A stretch of 64,000 nucleotides of DNA, from the NCBI RefSeq assembly GCF_014779795.1, contig NZ_JACXZS010000008.1:62001-126000 (forward strand), given 5' to 3'. The position numbers and the translations under genes are program-made. The notes under the pieces are model-generated. The model saw only the letters and a list, made by a program, of their open reading frames with translations. It was not told where the DNA came from and did not search any database. The stretch comes from Microbacterium helvum (GTDB lineage Bacteria; Actinomycetota; Actinomycetes; Actinomycetales; Microbacteriaceae). This document shows, in pieces, positions 50,746 through 59,479 of the stretch. The stretch's first letter is position 1; each line of letters opens with the position of its first letter.

Positions 50746-53136
50746 TCAACGACGTGAGTGCGAGAGGCTGCGGAACCGCCGCAGGCGAAGGCTGTTGCCG
50801 ACCACGAAGACGCTCGAGAACGCCATGGCCGCTCCCGCGATCATAGGGTTCAGCAGGCCCAGCGCCGCGAGCGGCAGGGCGGCCACGTTGTAGGCGAAGG
50901 CCCAGAACAGGTTCACGCGGATGGTGCCGAGCGTGGCGCGGGACAGCCGGATGGCATCGGCTGCGCTGCGCAGGTCGCCGCGCACCAGCGTGATGTCGGA
51001 TGCCTCGATGGCGGCATCCGTCCCGGTCCCCATGGCGAGCCCGAGGTCGGCCTGTGCGAGCGCGGCGGCGTCGTTCACGCCGTCGCCGACCATCGCGACG
51101 ACGCGACCTTCGGCCTGCAGGCCCGTGATGACGGCGACCTTGTCGTGGGGGAGCACCTCGGCGATCACGCGCTCGATCCCGACCTCGTCGGCGATCGCGC
51201 GGGCGGCAGCGGCGTTGTCTCCGGTGAGCAGGATCGGGGTGAGCCCGAGCGGCCGCAGCTGGGCGATCGCCTCGGCGCTCGTCGGCTTGACCTGGTCGGC
51301 GACGACGAGCATCCCCCGCACCTCGCCGTCCCACGCCACGAGCACGGCGGTGCGGCCCAGCGCCTCGGCTTCCGCTTTGGCGGTGCGGATGCCGGCGGCC
51401 GGGGTGAGCGCCCAATCGGTGAGCAGCGCCTCGCGCCCGACGAGCACCGCGTGCCCGTCGACGACGCCCGACACGCCCTTGCCGGGGATGTTCTGGAATC
51501 CCTCCACCTCGGGAAGCGGGCCGGTCTCGTCGGCCGCGGCATGGGCGACGGCCTGCGCGATCGGGTGCTCGGACGCGTGCTCCAGGGCACCCGCGAAGCG
51601 CAGCAGCTCCGCGCGGGCGTGGGCTGCGGCATCCGGAATCCGGACATTCGCGCGCTTTTCGGAGCCGTCGCCGCTCTCGCTCCGGAAAGGCGTGGAGTCT
51701 CCGATATTCGGATCGGGGATGGAGGCCTCGACAGGCTCGGCCAGCACCACGTCGACGAGCGACATGCGCCCGCTGGTCACGGTGCCGGTCTTGTCGAGCA
51801 CGACGGTGTCGACGGTGCGAGTGGACTCCAGGACCTCGGGACCCTTGATGAGGATGCCGAGCTGTGCGCCGCGGCCGGTCCCGACGAGGAGGGCGGTCGG
51901 CGTGGCGAGTCCAAGCGCGCAGGGGCAGGCGATGATGAGGACGGCGACAGCGGCGGTGAAGGCCATCGAGGCGGATGCGCCGGTGAGCAGCCATCCGGCG
52001 AGGGTCCCGAGTGCGATGAGCAGCACGATCGGGACGAAGACGCCCGAGATGCGGTCGGCCAGGCGCTGCACCTTGGCCTTGCCGGACTGGGCGTCCTCGA
52101 CGAGGCGCGCCATCTGCGCCAGCTGGGTGTCGTCGCCCACGCGGGTGGCGCGCACGATGAGACGGCCGCCGGCATTGACGGTCGCTCCCACCACGGGATC
52201 GCCGGGGGCCACTTCCACGGGCACGGACTCGCCGGTCACCACCGATGCGTCGACGGCTGAGGTGCCCGAGACGACGATGCCGTCGGTCGCGATCTTCTCG
52301 CCCGGGCGCACGACGAACTCCTCGCCGACCCGCAGCTCGGCGATCGGCACGCGCACCTCTGCGGTCGCACCGTCGGGAGCCGCACGCAGCACGGCGACAT
52401 CCTTCGCCCCGATCTCGAGCAGCGCCCGCAGCGCGGCACCGGCGCGGCGCTTTGAGCGCTGCTCGAAGTAGCGGCCGGCCAGCACGAACGTCGTGACGCC
52501 CGCGGCGACCTCGAGGTAGATGTCGCCTGCGCCGTCGCTCGGAGTCACCGACCACTCGAAGGCGTGCGTCATGCCCGGCATGCCGGCGTGGCCGAAGAAC
52601 AGGGCGTACAGCGACCACAGGAATGCCGCCGAGACGCCGAGCGAGATGAGCGTGTCCATCGTCGCGGCGCCGTGCCGCAGATTGATCCAGGCCGCGCGGT
52701 GGAACGGCCAGGCGCCCCACACGACGACGGGCGCCGCGAGGGCGAGCGACGCCCACTGCCAGTACGTGAACTGCAGCGCCGGGATCATCGCCAGCAGGAT
52801 CACGGGCGTGGACAGCACGGCCGATCCGATCAGGCGCTGCCGAAGGCTCGTCAGCTCGGGGTCGGCCGGCCCATCCGCGGGCCCCGGAGAGTCAGCGTCG
52901 GAGGCCGGGGGAGCGGGCAGTGCAGCCGTGTACCCGGTCTTGACGACCTCGTCGATGAGCGCCTGTGCGTCGATGCCCGCCGGCGCGCTGACGACGGCCT
53001 TCTCGGTCGCGTAGTTGACGGACGCCTCGACCCCGTCCAGCCGGTTGAGGCGCTTCTCGATCCGCGCGGCGCACGACGCGCACGTCATCCCGCCGATCTC
53101 GAGCTCGATCCGGGCGGTCGGGGCCGAGGACGACAT
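50746..53136 (-). CDS. copA: Copper-exporting P1B-type ATPase
   Basis: 796 residues. One N-terminal HMA domain ([33 protein letters not shown]), eight membrane helices, TGES ([10 protein letters not shown]), the CPC ion site ([12 protein letters not shown]), phosphorylated D448 in [11 protein letters not shown], the SEHPIAQ nucleotide motif and [16 protein letters not shown]. It pumps Cu(I) out of the cytoplasm. Between the DKTGT and HP motifs lies an unusual insert of about 35 residues encoded by repeat DNA (51630-51742). ATG 53136 shares its A with the copZ stop (TGATG). Regulated by CsoR. Confidence 0.95.
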   Translation of the reverse strand: MSSSAPTARIELEIGGMTCASCAARIEKRLNRLDGVEASVNYATEKAVVSAPAGIDAQALIDEVVKTGYTAALPAPPASDADSPGPADGPADPELTSLRQRLIGSAVLSTPVILLAMIPALQFTYWQWASLALAAPVVVWGAWPFHRAAWINLRHGAATMDTLISLGVSAAFLWSLYALFFGHAGMPGMTHAFEWSVTPSDGAGDIYLEVAAGVTTFVLAGRYFEQRSKRRAGAALRALLEIGAKDVAVLRAAPDGATAEVRVPIAELRVGEEFVVRPGEKIATDGIVVSGTSAVDASVVTGESVPVEVAPGDPVVGATVNAGGRLIVRATRVGDDTQLAQMARLVEDAQSGKAKVQRLADRISGVFVPIVLLIALGTLAGWLLTGASASMAFTAAVAVLIIACPCALGLATPTALLVGTGRGAQLGILIKGPEVLESTRTVDTVVLDKTGTVTSGRMSLVDVVLAEPVEASIPDPNIGDSTPFRSESGDGSEKRANVRIPDAAAHARAELLRFAGALEHASEHPIAQAVAHAAADETGPLPEVEGFQNIPGKGVSGVVDGHAVLVGREALLTDWALTPAAGIRTAKAEAEALGRTAVLVAWDGEVRGMLVVADQVKPTSAEAIAQLRPLGLTPILLTGDNAAAARAIADEVGIERVIAEVLPHDKVAVITGLQAEGRVVAMVGDGVNDAAALAQADLGLAMGTGTDAAIEASDITLVRGDLRSAADAIRLSRATLGTIRVNLFWAFAYNVAALPLAALGLLNPMIAGAAMAFSSVFVVGNSLRLRRFRSLSHSRR
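51630..51742. repeat. Repeat-derived insert within copA
   Basis: CGCGCTTTTCGGAG (51650-51663) and an inverted relative (CTCCGGAAAGGCGTG, 51679-51693) plus TCCGGAATCCGGACATTCG and CGATATTCGGATCGG form an inverted unit cluster. It abuts a GAGGCCTCGACAGGCTCGG fragment (51724-51742) of the TGAGCCTGTCGA family. It is read in frame between the DKTGT and HP motifs of copA. Confidence 0.5.
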
Positions 53137-53360
53137 CAGGCGCGGACCGCGCTGTAGCCGGCCTCGTCGACAGCCGCGATGACAGCGTCGTCGGCGAGTT
53201 CGGCGGTCGACACGATCCGCAGGGTGCCGTCGGCGGCGCTCACCTGAACATCCTCGACCCCGGCGAGCTTCGCCACCTCGCCGCGCACGGACGCCTCGCA
53301 GTGCCCGCAGCTCATCCCCGTCACCTTGTACTCGACAGTGCTCTTCTCGACCCCGGCCAT
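53136..53360 (-). CDS. copZ: Copper chaperone / heavy-metal-associated protein CopZ
   Basis: 74 residues, one HMA fold: [43 protein letters not shown] with the MxCxxC copper site (MSCGHC). It should deliver Cu(I) to CopA. First gene of the copZ-copA-csoR operon, with promoter and two CsoR operators directly upstream. It overlaps copA by one base, so translation is coupled. Confidence 0.93.
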   Translation of the reverse strand: MAGVEKSTVEYKVTGMSCGHCEASVRGEVAKLAGVEDVQVSAADGTLRIVSTAELADDAVIAAVDEAGYSAVRA

Positions 53361-53388
53361 GTCGCCGCCTTTCTCGTGGAGTTCCAGG

Positions 53389-53406
53389 ATACCCCTGAGG
53401 GGTACC
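53389..53406 (-). promoter_or_regulatory. CsoR operator 1 (ATACCCCTGAGGGGTACC)
   Basis: G-tract palindrome of the TACCCC-N-GGGGTA type bound by CsoR; lies between the -10 (TAGACT, complement of 53414-53419) and the copZ start. Confidence 0.85.
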
Positions 53407-53418
53407 TGGCACTCAGTC

Positions 53419-53437
53419 TATACCCCTTGGGGGTATA
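53419..53437 (-). promoter_or_regulatory. CsoR operator 2 (TATACCCCTTGGGGGTATA)
   Basis: Second, near-perfect TATACCCC palindrome, covering the promoter spacer upstream of the copZ -10. Together with operator 1 it brackets the promoter. Confidence 0.88.
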
Positions 53438-53492
53438 TCGCGCCGGAAGGCCGATATCGGATCGAAATCCCCCGGTCGCGCCCGTTACACAT

Positions 53493-53537
53493 CGTTAACG
53501 AACGGCAACATTCGTGAACGCTTGTCGCGATTAGGTT
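53493..53537 (+). promoter_or_regulatory. livK promoter region with inverted repeat CGTTAACGAA-N8-TTCGTGAACG
   Basis: Ten-base arms (53493-53502, 53511-53520; one mismatch) lie just upstream of a TAGGTT -10 (53532-53537). They cover the -35 position and are probably an operator for an unidentified regulator. Confidence 0.5.
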
Positions 53538-53593
53538 TGTCGCATTGGGGCGGCGCCCGAGTCGTTCCCCCATCACCCATAGCAAGGAGCAAC

Positions 53594-54877
53594 ATGAGCG
53601 TCTTCACCCGCTCGCGCAGGTCCACCGTCCTCGGTGCGATCGCTCTCGTCGGCGCCAGCGCCGTCGTCCTCGCCGGTTGTGCTTCCGGCGGCAGCGGCGA
53701 CGACGGCGGCGACACATCGACGCCCGAGGCGCGCGACCTCACCCTGAAGATCGGCACGATCCTTCCCGACACCGGCACGCTCGCCTTCCTCGGCCCGCCT
53801 GAAGAGGCCGGCGTCGGCCTTGCGGTCGACGACATCAACGAGGCCGCCAAGGGCATCGAGGTCGGACCGGTGGTCTGGGGCGACTCGGGCGACACCGACA
53901 ACAAGGCGTATGCGACGACCATCCAGAAGCTCATCTCCGAGAAGGTCGACGCCGCCATCGGCGCCGCCTCGTCGGGCGTGACGAAGCTCTTCCTCGACGA
54001 CGCGGTCGCGGCAGGCATCCTCACCTTCTCGCCCGCCAACACGTCGCTCGACTTCACCAACTGGGACGACAACAACCTCTACTGGCGCACGGCTCCGGCC
54101 GACACGCTCCAGGGCGAGGTGCTGGGCAACGTCGTCGCCGAGGACGGTCACGAGAACGTCGCCGTCCTGTACCAGAACGACTCGTACGGCACGGGCCTCA
54201 ACAAGGTGTTCCAGGACACCTTCACCGGCTCGGGCGGCAAGATCGTCGCCGAGCAGTCCTACAACACCGGCGACACGAACTTCGACGCGCAGATCTCTGC
54301 GATCCTCGCTTCGAACCCCGACGCCATCGCGCTGATCACGTTCGACGAGATCTACACGATCGGCCCGGCGCTGATCGCCGCGGGCTACCCCGCCAAGGAC
54401 CTGTACCTGGTCGACGGCAACCTGAAGAACTTCGGTTCGGACGAGAAGTGGCCGGCCGGCGTCAGCATGGAAGGCGCCAAGGGCACCTCGCCCGCGGGCC
54501 CCAAGCCTGACGAGGACTTCCAGAAGCGCCTCAACGACTGGTGGGTGGCCGACGGCAACGCTGAGCTGAAGGACTACACCTACTCGAACGAGTCGTACGA
54601 CGCCGTCGTGCTGATCGCGCTGGCCGCCCTGGCTGCCAACTCGACCGACTCGGCCGACATCGCCGGCAAGCTGCAGGAGGTCTCGGGCGGCTCGGGCGAC
54701 GGCGAGAAGTGCACGTCGTTCGCCGACTGCGCCGACCTCATCCTCGACGGCAAGACGGCGAACTACGACGGGTACTCCGGCCCGATCACGTTCGACGAGC
54801 ACGGCGACCCGACCGAAGCCACCATCGGTGTCTTCCAGTACGGTGCCGACAACCTCACCACGCGCATCGACCTGTAA
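53594..54877 (+). CDS. Branched-chain amino acid-type ABC transporter substrate-binding lipoprotein
   Basis: 427 residues, LivK/HAAT-like type I binding protein. Signal peptide with lipobox VVLAGC (Cys28), then a Gly/Asp linker. The mature part shows LTLKIGTILPDTGTLAFLGPPEEAGVGLAVDDIN, a VDAAIGAASSGVTKLFLDD hinge region and VAVLYQNDSYGTGLNKVFQDTF. ATG 53594 has AAGGAG 7 nt upstream. It faces the livHMGF genes tail-to-tail rather than forming one operon with them. Substrate may be leucine/isoleucine/valine, urea or amides; sequence does not decide. Confidence 0.9.
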   Translation: MSVFTRSRRSTVLGAIALVGASAVVLAGCASGGSGDDGGDTSTPEARDLTLKIGTILPDTGTLAFLGPPEEAGVGLAVDDINEAAKGIEVGPVVWGDSGDTDNKAYATTIQKLISEKVDAAIGAASSGVTKLFLDDAVAAGILTFSPANTSLDFTNWDDNNLYWRTAPADTLQGEVLGNVVAEDGHENVAVLYQNDSYGTGLNKVFQDTFTGSGGKIVAEQSYNTGDTNFDAQISAILASNPDAIALITFDEIYTIGPALIAAGYPAKDLYLVDGNLKNFGSDEKWPAGVSMEGAKGTSPAGPKPDEDFQKRLNDWWVADGNAELKDYTYSNESYDAVVLIALAALAANSTDSADIAGKLQEVSGGSGDGEKCTSFADCADLILDGKTANYDGYSGPITFDEHGDPTEATIGVFQYGADNLTTRIDL

Positions 54878-54892
54878 TCCAGGACGCAGCAG

Positions 54893-54924
54893 CGAAGGGC
54901 CCCGGAGCGATCCGGGGCCCTTCG
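54893..54924 (+). terminator. Terminator after the LivK-like gene
   Basis: Perfect 14-bp stem CGAAGGGCCCCGGA (54893-54906) / 54911-54924, loop GCGA. Confidence 0.78.
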
Positions 54925-54963
54925 TGCATCCACGGGACGGCCCGCGTGCGGAGGAGCTGTACA

Positions 54964-55003
54964 TGAGGAGGGGGTGGATGCTGCAGCATCCACCCCCTCC
55001 TCA
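54964..55003. terminator. Perfect 40-bp palindrome between convergent liv genes
   Basis: 20-bp arms without a spacer (54964-54983, 54984-55003; begins TGAGGAGGGGGTGGATGCTG), 17 nt before the livF stop. Probable bidirectional terminator; a perfect palindrome this long is rare. Confidence 0.75.
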
Positions 55004-55020
55004 GGTACATGTCGCGGGCG

Positions 55021-55800
55021 TCAGACCCCGTCGGCGCCGAGCGTTCCGAGGTACAGGCCGATGACCTTCGGGTCTTCCAGCAGCTGACGGCCGGTGCCCT
55101 CGTAGGCGTCGCGGCCCTGGTCCAAGACGTAGCCGCGGTCGCAGATCTGCAGGCAGCGGCGCGCGTTCTGCTCCACCATGATCGTCGTCACGCCGGCCTT
55201 GTTGATGTCCGAGACGCGGATGAACGCGTCATCCTGGCGGACGGGCGACAGGCCGGCGGACGGCTCGTCGAGCAGCAGGACCGAGGGGTCCATCATGAGT
55301 GCGCGCGACATCGCGACCATCTGGCGCTCGCCGCCCGACAGTGAGCCGGCACGCTGCCCGAGGCGCTTTCCGAGTTCGGCGAAGATGCCGGTCACGAACT
55401 CGAGCCGTTCGGCGTAGGCCTTGGGGCGCTGGTACAGGCCCATCTGCAGGTTCTCGGCGATCGTGAGCGACGGGAACACGTTGTTCGTCTGCGGCACGAA
55501 GCCGACGCCGCGCTGCACGAGCTTGTCGGACTTCAGCCCGACGACGCTCTCTCCGTCGACGGTGATGCCGCCGCCGCGCACCTTGACCATGCCGAAGATC
55601 GATTTCAGCAGCGTGGACTTGCCGGCGCCGTTCGGGCCGATGATGCCGATCAGCTCGCCCTTGCGTGCGATCAGGTTGGCGCCGTTGATGATGTTGATGC
55701 CCGGCAGGTAGCCGGCGGTGAGGTCCTTGACCTCCACGACGACGTCGGTGTCGGCTTCTGAGCTTGTCGCACTGATCCCTGAGCTTGTCGAAGGGGTCAC
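55021..55800 (-). CDS. livF: Branched-chain amino acid-type ABC transporter ATP-binding protein LivF
   Basis: 259 residues. Walker A GIIGPNGAGKSTLLKSIFG, Q-loop FVPQTNNVFPSLTIAENL, signature SLSGGERQMVAMSRALM, Walker B VLLLDEPSAGLS and H-loop region MVEQNARRCLQ. The N-terminal 20 residues (TPSTSSGISATSSEAD) come from two copies of the TTCGACAAGCTCAGG-type repeat. GTG 55800 overlaps the livG stop by 4 nt. One of two ATPases for the LivH/LivM channel. Confidence 0.93.
   Translation of the reverse strand: MTPSTSSGISATSSEADTDVVVEVKDLTAGYLPGINIINGANLIARKGELIGIIGPNGAGKSTLLKSIFGMVKVRGGGITVDGESVVGLKSDKLVQRGVGFVPQTNNVFPSLTIAENLQMGLYQRPKAYAERLEFVTGIFAELGKRLGQRAGSLSGGERQMVAMSRALMMDPSVLLLDEPSAGLSPVRQDDAFIRVSDINKAGVTTIMVEQNARRCLQICDRGYVLDQGRDAYEGTGRQLLEDPKVIGLYLGTLGADGV
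55757..55795. repeat. Two copies of the CTGAGCTTGTCG repeat within the livF start
   Basis: CTGAGCTTGTCGCACTGATC followed by CCTGAGCTTGTCGAAGGG: tandem pieces of the dispersed repeat, encoding a Ser/Thr-rich N-terminal stretch of LivF. Confidence 0.6.
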
Positions 55801-56957
55801 TTGGTCTCCTCCTCGGCCTCGGCGATCGACGCCTCTTCGGCCTCTTTGATCTCTTCGAGCAGCTCTTCGCCGGACTCGCCGAGCTCACCGGCGATGCGGC
55901 CGGTCACGACGCCGAGATCGACGTCCTGGTGGCTGCCGAGATAGGCGTCGATGACGGCCTTGTCCTGCATGACGGTCTCGGGCGGGCCCTCTGCGACGAC
56001 CCTGCCCTCGGCCATGACGACGACCCAGTCCGCGATGTGGCGCACCATGTGCATGTCGTGCTCGACGAAGAGCACCGTCATGCCGAGGTCCTTGAGGTCG
56101 AGGATGTGGTCGAGCAGCGACTCGGTGAGCGCCGGATTCACGCCGGCCATCGGCTCGTCGAGCATCACGAGGGTCGGGTCGCTCATGAGGGCGCGCGCCA
56201 TCTCGAGCAGCTTGCGCTGGCCGCCCGAGAGCGACGCGGCATAGTCGTCGGCCGTGGCGTCGAGCTTGAATCGGGCGAGCAATTCCATCGCCTTGTCTTC
56301 GATCTCGTCGTCCTGCTTGCGCCAGATCGCCGGGATGATGCTCGCCCAGAGGCTCTCGCCCTTCTGCCCGGTCGCGCCGAGCTTCATGTTCTCGAGCACC
56401 GTCAGCAGCGACAGCGCCTTGGTGAGCTGGAACGTGCGCACCTGACCCATGCGGGCGACCTTGAACGAGGGGATGCCCGACAGCGACGTCCCGTCGAAGC
56501 TCCACGTGCCCGAGTTGGGCTTGTCGAACCCGCACAGCAGGTTGAACAGCGTGGTCTTGCCCGCGCCGTTCGGTCCGATGAGGGCGGTGATCGCGTGTCT
56601 CGGGATCTCCAGGTGCTCGACGTCCACCGCGGTGAGACCGCCGAAGCGCCGTGTCACGTTGTCGATGACGAGCACCGGGTCGTTCTTGGCGACGCCGGGC
56701 ACGGCGTCCCCCTTCGCGAGACCCTGCGTCTTCGGTCGGCGGATGCTGCCGGTCGCGGTCGTGACGGCACCCGTGGCCGGGGGCGTCACGGCTTCAGGCG
56801 CGACTTCTTCGGCAGCGACCTTCTCGGGGGCGGCCTCCTCCGAGGCAGCCTCTTCGCGCACGGGGGTCTCCTCGGGCGCGGCCTCGTCGGGCACGGCGAC
56901 GCTCTCGGGAACGTCGGGTTCGTCGGCGGCCGGGGTGCTGGGCGGGTTACTTGACAA
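55797..56957 (-). CDS. livG: ABC transporter ATP-binding protein LivG with long acidic N-terminal extension
   Basis: 386 residues; typical LivG is about 255-300. The ATPase begins near residue 93 (VLVIDNVTRRFGGLTAVDVEHLEI): Walker A LIGPNGAGKTTLFNLLCG, signature ASLSGGQRKLLEMARALM, Walker B LVMLDEPMAGVNP. Residues 1-90 are Pro/Glu/Ala-rich and probably disordered; the C-terminus is also acidic (EELLEEIKEAEEASIAEAEEE). The start is TTG 56957, supported by GAGGGAG 7 nt upstream; it overlaps livM by 11 nt. If a later GTG is used the tail would be shorter. Confidence 0.9.
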   Translation of the reverse strand: MSSNPPSTPAADEPDVPESVAVPDEAAPEETPVREEAASEEAAPEKVAAEEVAPEAVTPPATGAVTTATGSIRRPKTQGLAKGDAVPGVAKNDPVLVIDNVTRRFGGLTAVDVEHLEIPRHAITALIGPNGAGKTTLFNLLCGFDKPNSGTWSFDGTSLSGIPSFKVARMGQVRTFQLTKALSLLTVLENMKLGATGQKGESLWASIIPAIWRKQDDEIEDKAMELLARFKLDATADDYAASLSGGQRKLLEMARALMSDPTLVMLDEPMAGVNPALTESLLDHILDLKDLGMTVLFVEHDMHMVRHIADWVVVMAEGRVVAEGPPETVMQDKAVIDAYLGSHQDVDLGVVTGRIAGELGESGEELLEEIKEAEEASIAEAEEETK

Positions 56958-57945
56958 AGGTCAGCTCCCTCTTGTTTCCGAAGATGCCCTGCGGGCGGAA
57001 GATGACGATCAGCATGAGCGCGACGCCCACGAGGATGAACCGCAGTGTCGCGGCCTGCTGACCCGTCATCGGGAGGATGTCGGCCTGCGCGAGCACCGGC
57101 AGCACGTTGTCGAGGAAGCCCATGATGACCCAGAAGATCACCGACCCCACGACCGGTCCGAAGACCGTGGCGGCGCCGCCGAGCAGAAGGATCGTCCAGA
57201 TGAAGAACGTGAGGCTCGTCGTGTAGGTCGCCGGAACCACCGCCGAGGGCAGCGCGAACACGACGCCGCCGAGGGCGCCGAACACGCCACCGATCATGAG
57301 CGCCTGCATCTTGTACGAGAAGACGTTCTTGCCGAGCGAGCGGACCGCGTCCTCATCCTCGCGGATGCCCTTGAGCACGCGACCCCACGGGCTGCGCATG
57401 ATCGCCCACACGAGGTAGACGGCGATCGCGAGCAGGATGATGCCGAACACGCGCACCCACAGCTGATCCGAGGTCCACTGCCACGGGCCGAAGCCGTAGA
57501 TGATCGGCTCGCCGTCGGCACCCGTCTTGGGGAACGGGTTGGCTCCGCGGAAGCCGGCGTGGTACCCGCCGAGTCCGTCCGCCGAGTTGGTGAACGCGTC
57601 GAAGAGCTGGGTCGTCAGCAGCAGGCGCACGATCTCGGCGGCTGCGATGGTGACGATGGCGAGGTAGTCCGCGCGCAGACGCAGGGTCGGGATGCCGAGG
57701 ATCAGCGCGAAGACGACGGCGGCGGCGCAGCCGACGATGATTCCCACCCACCACGGCCAGCCGAAGGTCAGGATCGAGATGGCGTAGCCGTACGCGCCGA
57801 GGGCCATGAAGCCTGCCATGCCGAAGTTCAGCAGGCCGCCGAACCCGAACTGCACGGCGAGCCCGGTCGCGGCGAGCGCGTAGGCGATGGTCTCCGGGCT
57901 GAAGACCCAGTAGGCGGTGTTGTTGAAGATCTGTCCCCAGTCCAT
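56947..57945 (-). CDS. livM: Branched-chain amino acid-type ABC transporter permease LivM
   Basis: 332 residues with about eight to nine membrane helices. LivM motifs: AATGLAVQFGFGGLLNFGMAGFMALGAYGYAI, GIPTLRLRADYLAIVTIAAAEIVRLLL, SPWGRVLKGIREDEDAVRSLGKNVFSYKMQALMIGGVFGALGGVVFAL and a C-terminal RPQGIFG. ATG 57945 begins 2 nt after the livH stop. The frame is open far upstream, but that region is livH in another frame. Confidence 0.94.
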   Translation of the reverse strand: MDWGQIFNNTAYWVFSPETIAYALAATGLAVQFGFGGLLNFGMAGFMALGAYGYAISILTFGWPWWVGIIVGCAAAVVFALILGIPTLRLRADYLAIVTIAAAEIVRLLLTTQLFDAFTNSADGLGGYHAGFRGANPFPKTGADGEPIIYGFGPWQWTSDQLWVRVFGIILLAIAVYLVWAIMRSPWGRVLKGIREDEDAVRSLGKNVFSYKMQALMIGGVFGALGGVVFALPSAVVPATYTTSLTFFIWTILLLGGAATVFGPVVGSVIFWVIMGFLDNVLPVLAQADILPMTGQQAATLRFILVGVALMLIVIFRPQGIFGNKRELTFVK

Positions 57946-57947
57946 GA

Positions 57948-59312
57948 CTAGCCCAGCCTCTCCTTCCGGCCCAAGATGCCCTGGGGTCTCACGAGCAGGA
58001 TCACGATCAGCGCGGCCAGGGCGCCGACGTACTTCATGTCCGGCGGGATCCACAGGGTCGAGATCTCGACCAGGATGCCGACGATCAGTGCGCCGATGAG
58101 GGCGCCGAACGCGGTGCCCAGACCGCCGAGGGTGACCGCGGCGAAGATGAGCAGCAGCACCTGCACGCCCATGTCCCACTTGACGCCGGGGCGGAAGTAC
58201 GCCCACAGCACGCCGGCGATCGCGGCGAGGGCCGCGGCCAGGATCCACACGATGCGGATCACGCGGTCGACGTTGATGCCCGATGCCGCCGCGAGGCCGG
58301 GGTTGTCGCTGATGGCGCGCGTCGCCTTGCCGACCCTGGTTCGCAGCAGCCAGAAGGCCACGGCGATCAGCAGCACGATGCTGACGCCCATCGAGGCGAT
58401 GTCGATCCACGACAGTGAGATAGGCCCGAAGGTGATGTCGCGCGGGGCACCGGCACCGGGCAGCTGATAGGTACCGCCGCCGATGAAGTACTGGAACACG
58501 TAGCGTCCGGCCAGCGACAGGCCGATGCTGACGATCATGACCTGCACGATCCCGAGCCCCCGGCGGCGCAGGGGGCGCCACAGTCCGGTGTCGAGCAGGT
58601 AGCCGAGCAGCGCCCCGAGCACGATGACGATCGGGATCGTGAGCCACATCGGCACCTTGAGCCAGACCCCGAAGATCAGCGCCATCACGGCGCCGAACGT
58701 GAGCATCTCGCCGTGAGCGAAGTTGCTGAGCCCGGTGGTGCCGAAGATGAGCGAGACGCCGACCGCCGCGAGGGCCAGCAGCAGACCGAAGTTGAGCCCG
58801 TTCATGAGGCGTTCGGTCAACTGGTCGGCGAACGACGTGGTGACCCGTTCGCCTTCGCCGAGGAACAGGTTGACGATCTTCGCGCCGGTAAGACCGAAGG
58901 TGACGTCGAAGGATGCCGTCGTCCCCTGCTTCGGGGTGATCCCCTCGGGCAGCTGCTCGGGGTCGACGATCACGCCGTCGGGCAGGGTGTCCTCGTCGAC
59001 CGTGAGCACGTAGTCGTCGTTGTCGGGGACGTACAGGCGCCACTTGCCCTCGACGTTGGTGACGGTGTCAGCCTTGAACCCCCCGCCCTCGATGGTCATG
59101 GTGACGCCTTCGACGGGCTTGTCGTCGTAGGTGATGATGCCGCCGAAGTAGAAGTCGGTCTTCTCCTGGTCGCCCCCCGGGGTGTCGGGGGCTTCGGCGG
59201 CGAGGGCACCGCCCGGAGCGGAGAGGAACACCATGCCGGCAGCCAGCAGCAGTCCGAAGAGCACGATGATCCAAGGGCGACTTCTGGTCGCGGACGCATT
59301 CGTGGGACCCAC
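57948..59312 (-). CDS. livH: LivH-type permease fused to an N-terminal exported carboxypeptidase-regulatory-like domain
   Basis: 454 residues. The C-terminal 285 or so are LivH: NGLNFGLLLALAAVGVSLIFGTTGLSNFAHGEMLTFGAVMAL, a helical core and RPQGILGRKERLG. In front lie a signal-like helix (WIIVLFGLLLAAGMVFLSAPGGALA) and a beta-sandwich of about 90 residues (FYFGGIITYDDKPVEGVTMTIEGGGFKADTVTNVEGKWRLYVPDNDDYVLTVDEDTLPDG) resembling CarboxypepD_reg/SpaA-like domains. This outer domain is unusual for a LivH. GTG 59312 was chosen because GGAGG lies 4 nt upstream; the open frame extends 62 codons further without a good start. First gene of livH-livM-livG-livF. Confidence 0.9.
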   Translation of the reverse strand: MGPTNASATRSRPWIIVLFGLLLAAGMVFLSAPGGALAAEAPDTPGGDQEKTDFYFGGIITYDDKPVEGVTMTIEGGGFKADTVTNVEGKWRLYVPDNDDYVLTVDEDTLPDGVIVDPEQLPEGITPKQGTTASFDVTFGLTGAKIVNLFLGEGERVTTSFADQLTERLMNGLNFGLLLALAAVGVSLIFGTTGLSNFAHGEMLTFGAVMALIFGVWLKVPMWLTIPIVIVLGALLGYLLDTGLWRPLRRRGLGIVQVMIVSIGLSLAGRYVFQYFIGGGTYQLPGAGAPRDITFGPISLSWIDIASMGVSIVLLIAVAFWLLRTRVGKATRAISDNPGLAAASGINVDRVIRIVWILAAALAAIAGVLWAYFRPGVKWDMGVQVLLLIFAAVTLGGLGTAFGALIGALIVGILVEISTLWIPPDMKYVGALAALIVILLVRPQGILGRKERLG

Positions 59313-59479
59313 AGAACCTCCAGTTCGCCACCACGCGGACACCGAAGCTCGGGTCGCATCGGCCGTGATGGCGACGGTACGACTGTAATGTGTCGTCGCT
59401 GTTTCGCCTACGGTCACTTGTGGATACGTGATCCGATCGAAACCGGGCCCGGATCCCCCTCGCGCGCGCCCCCGCGCGT

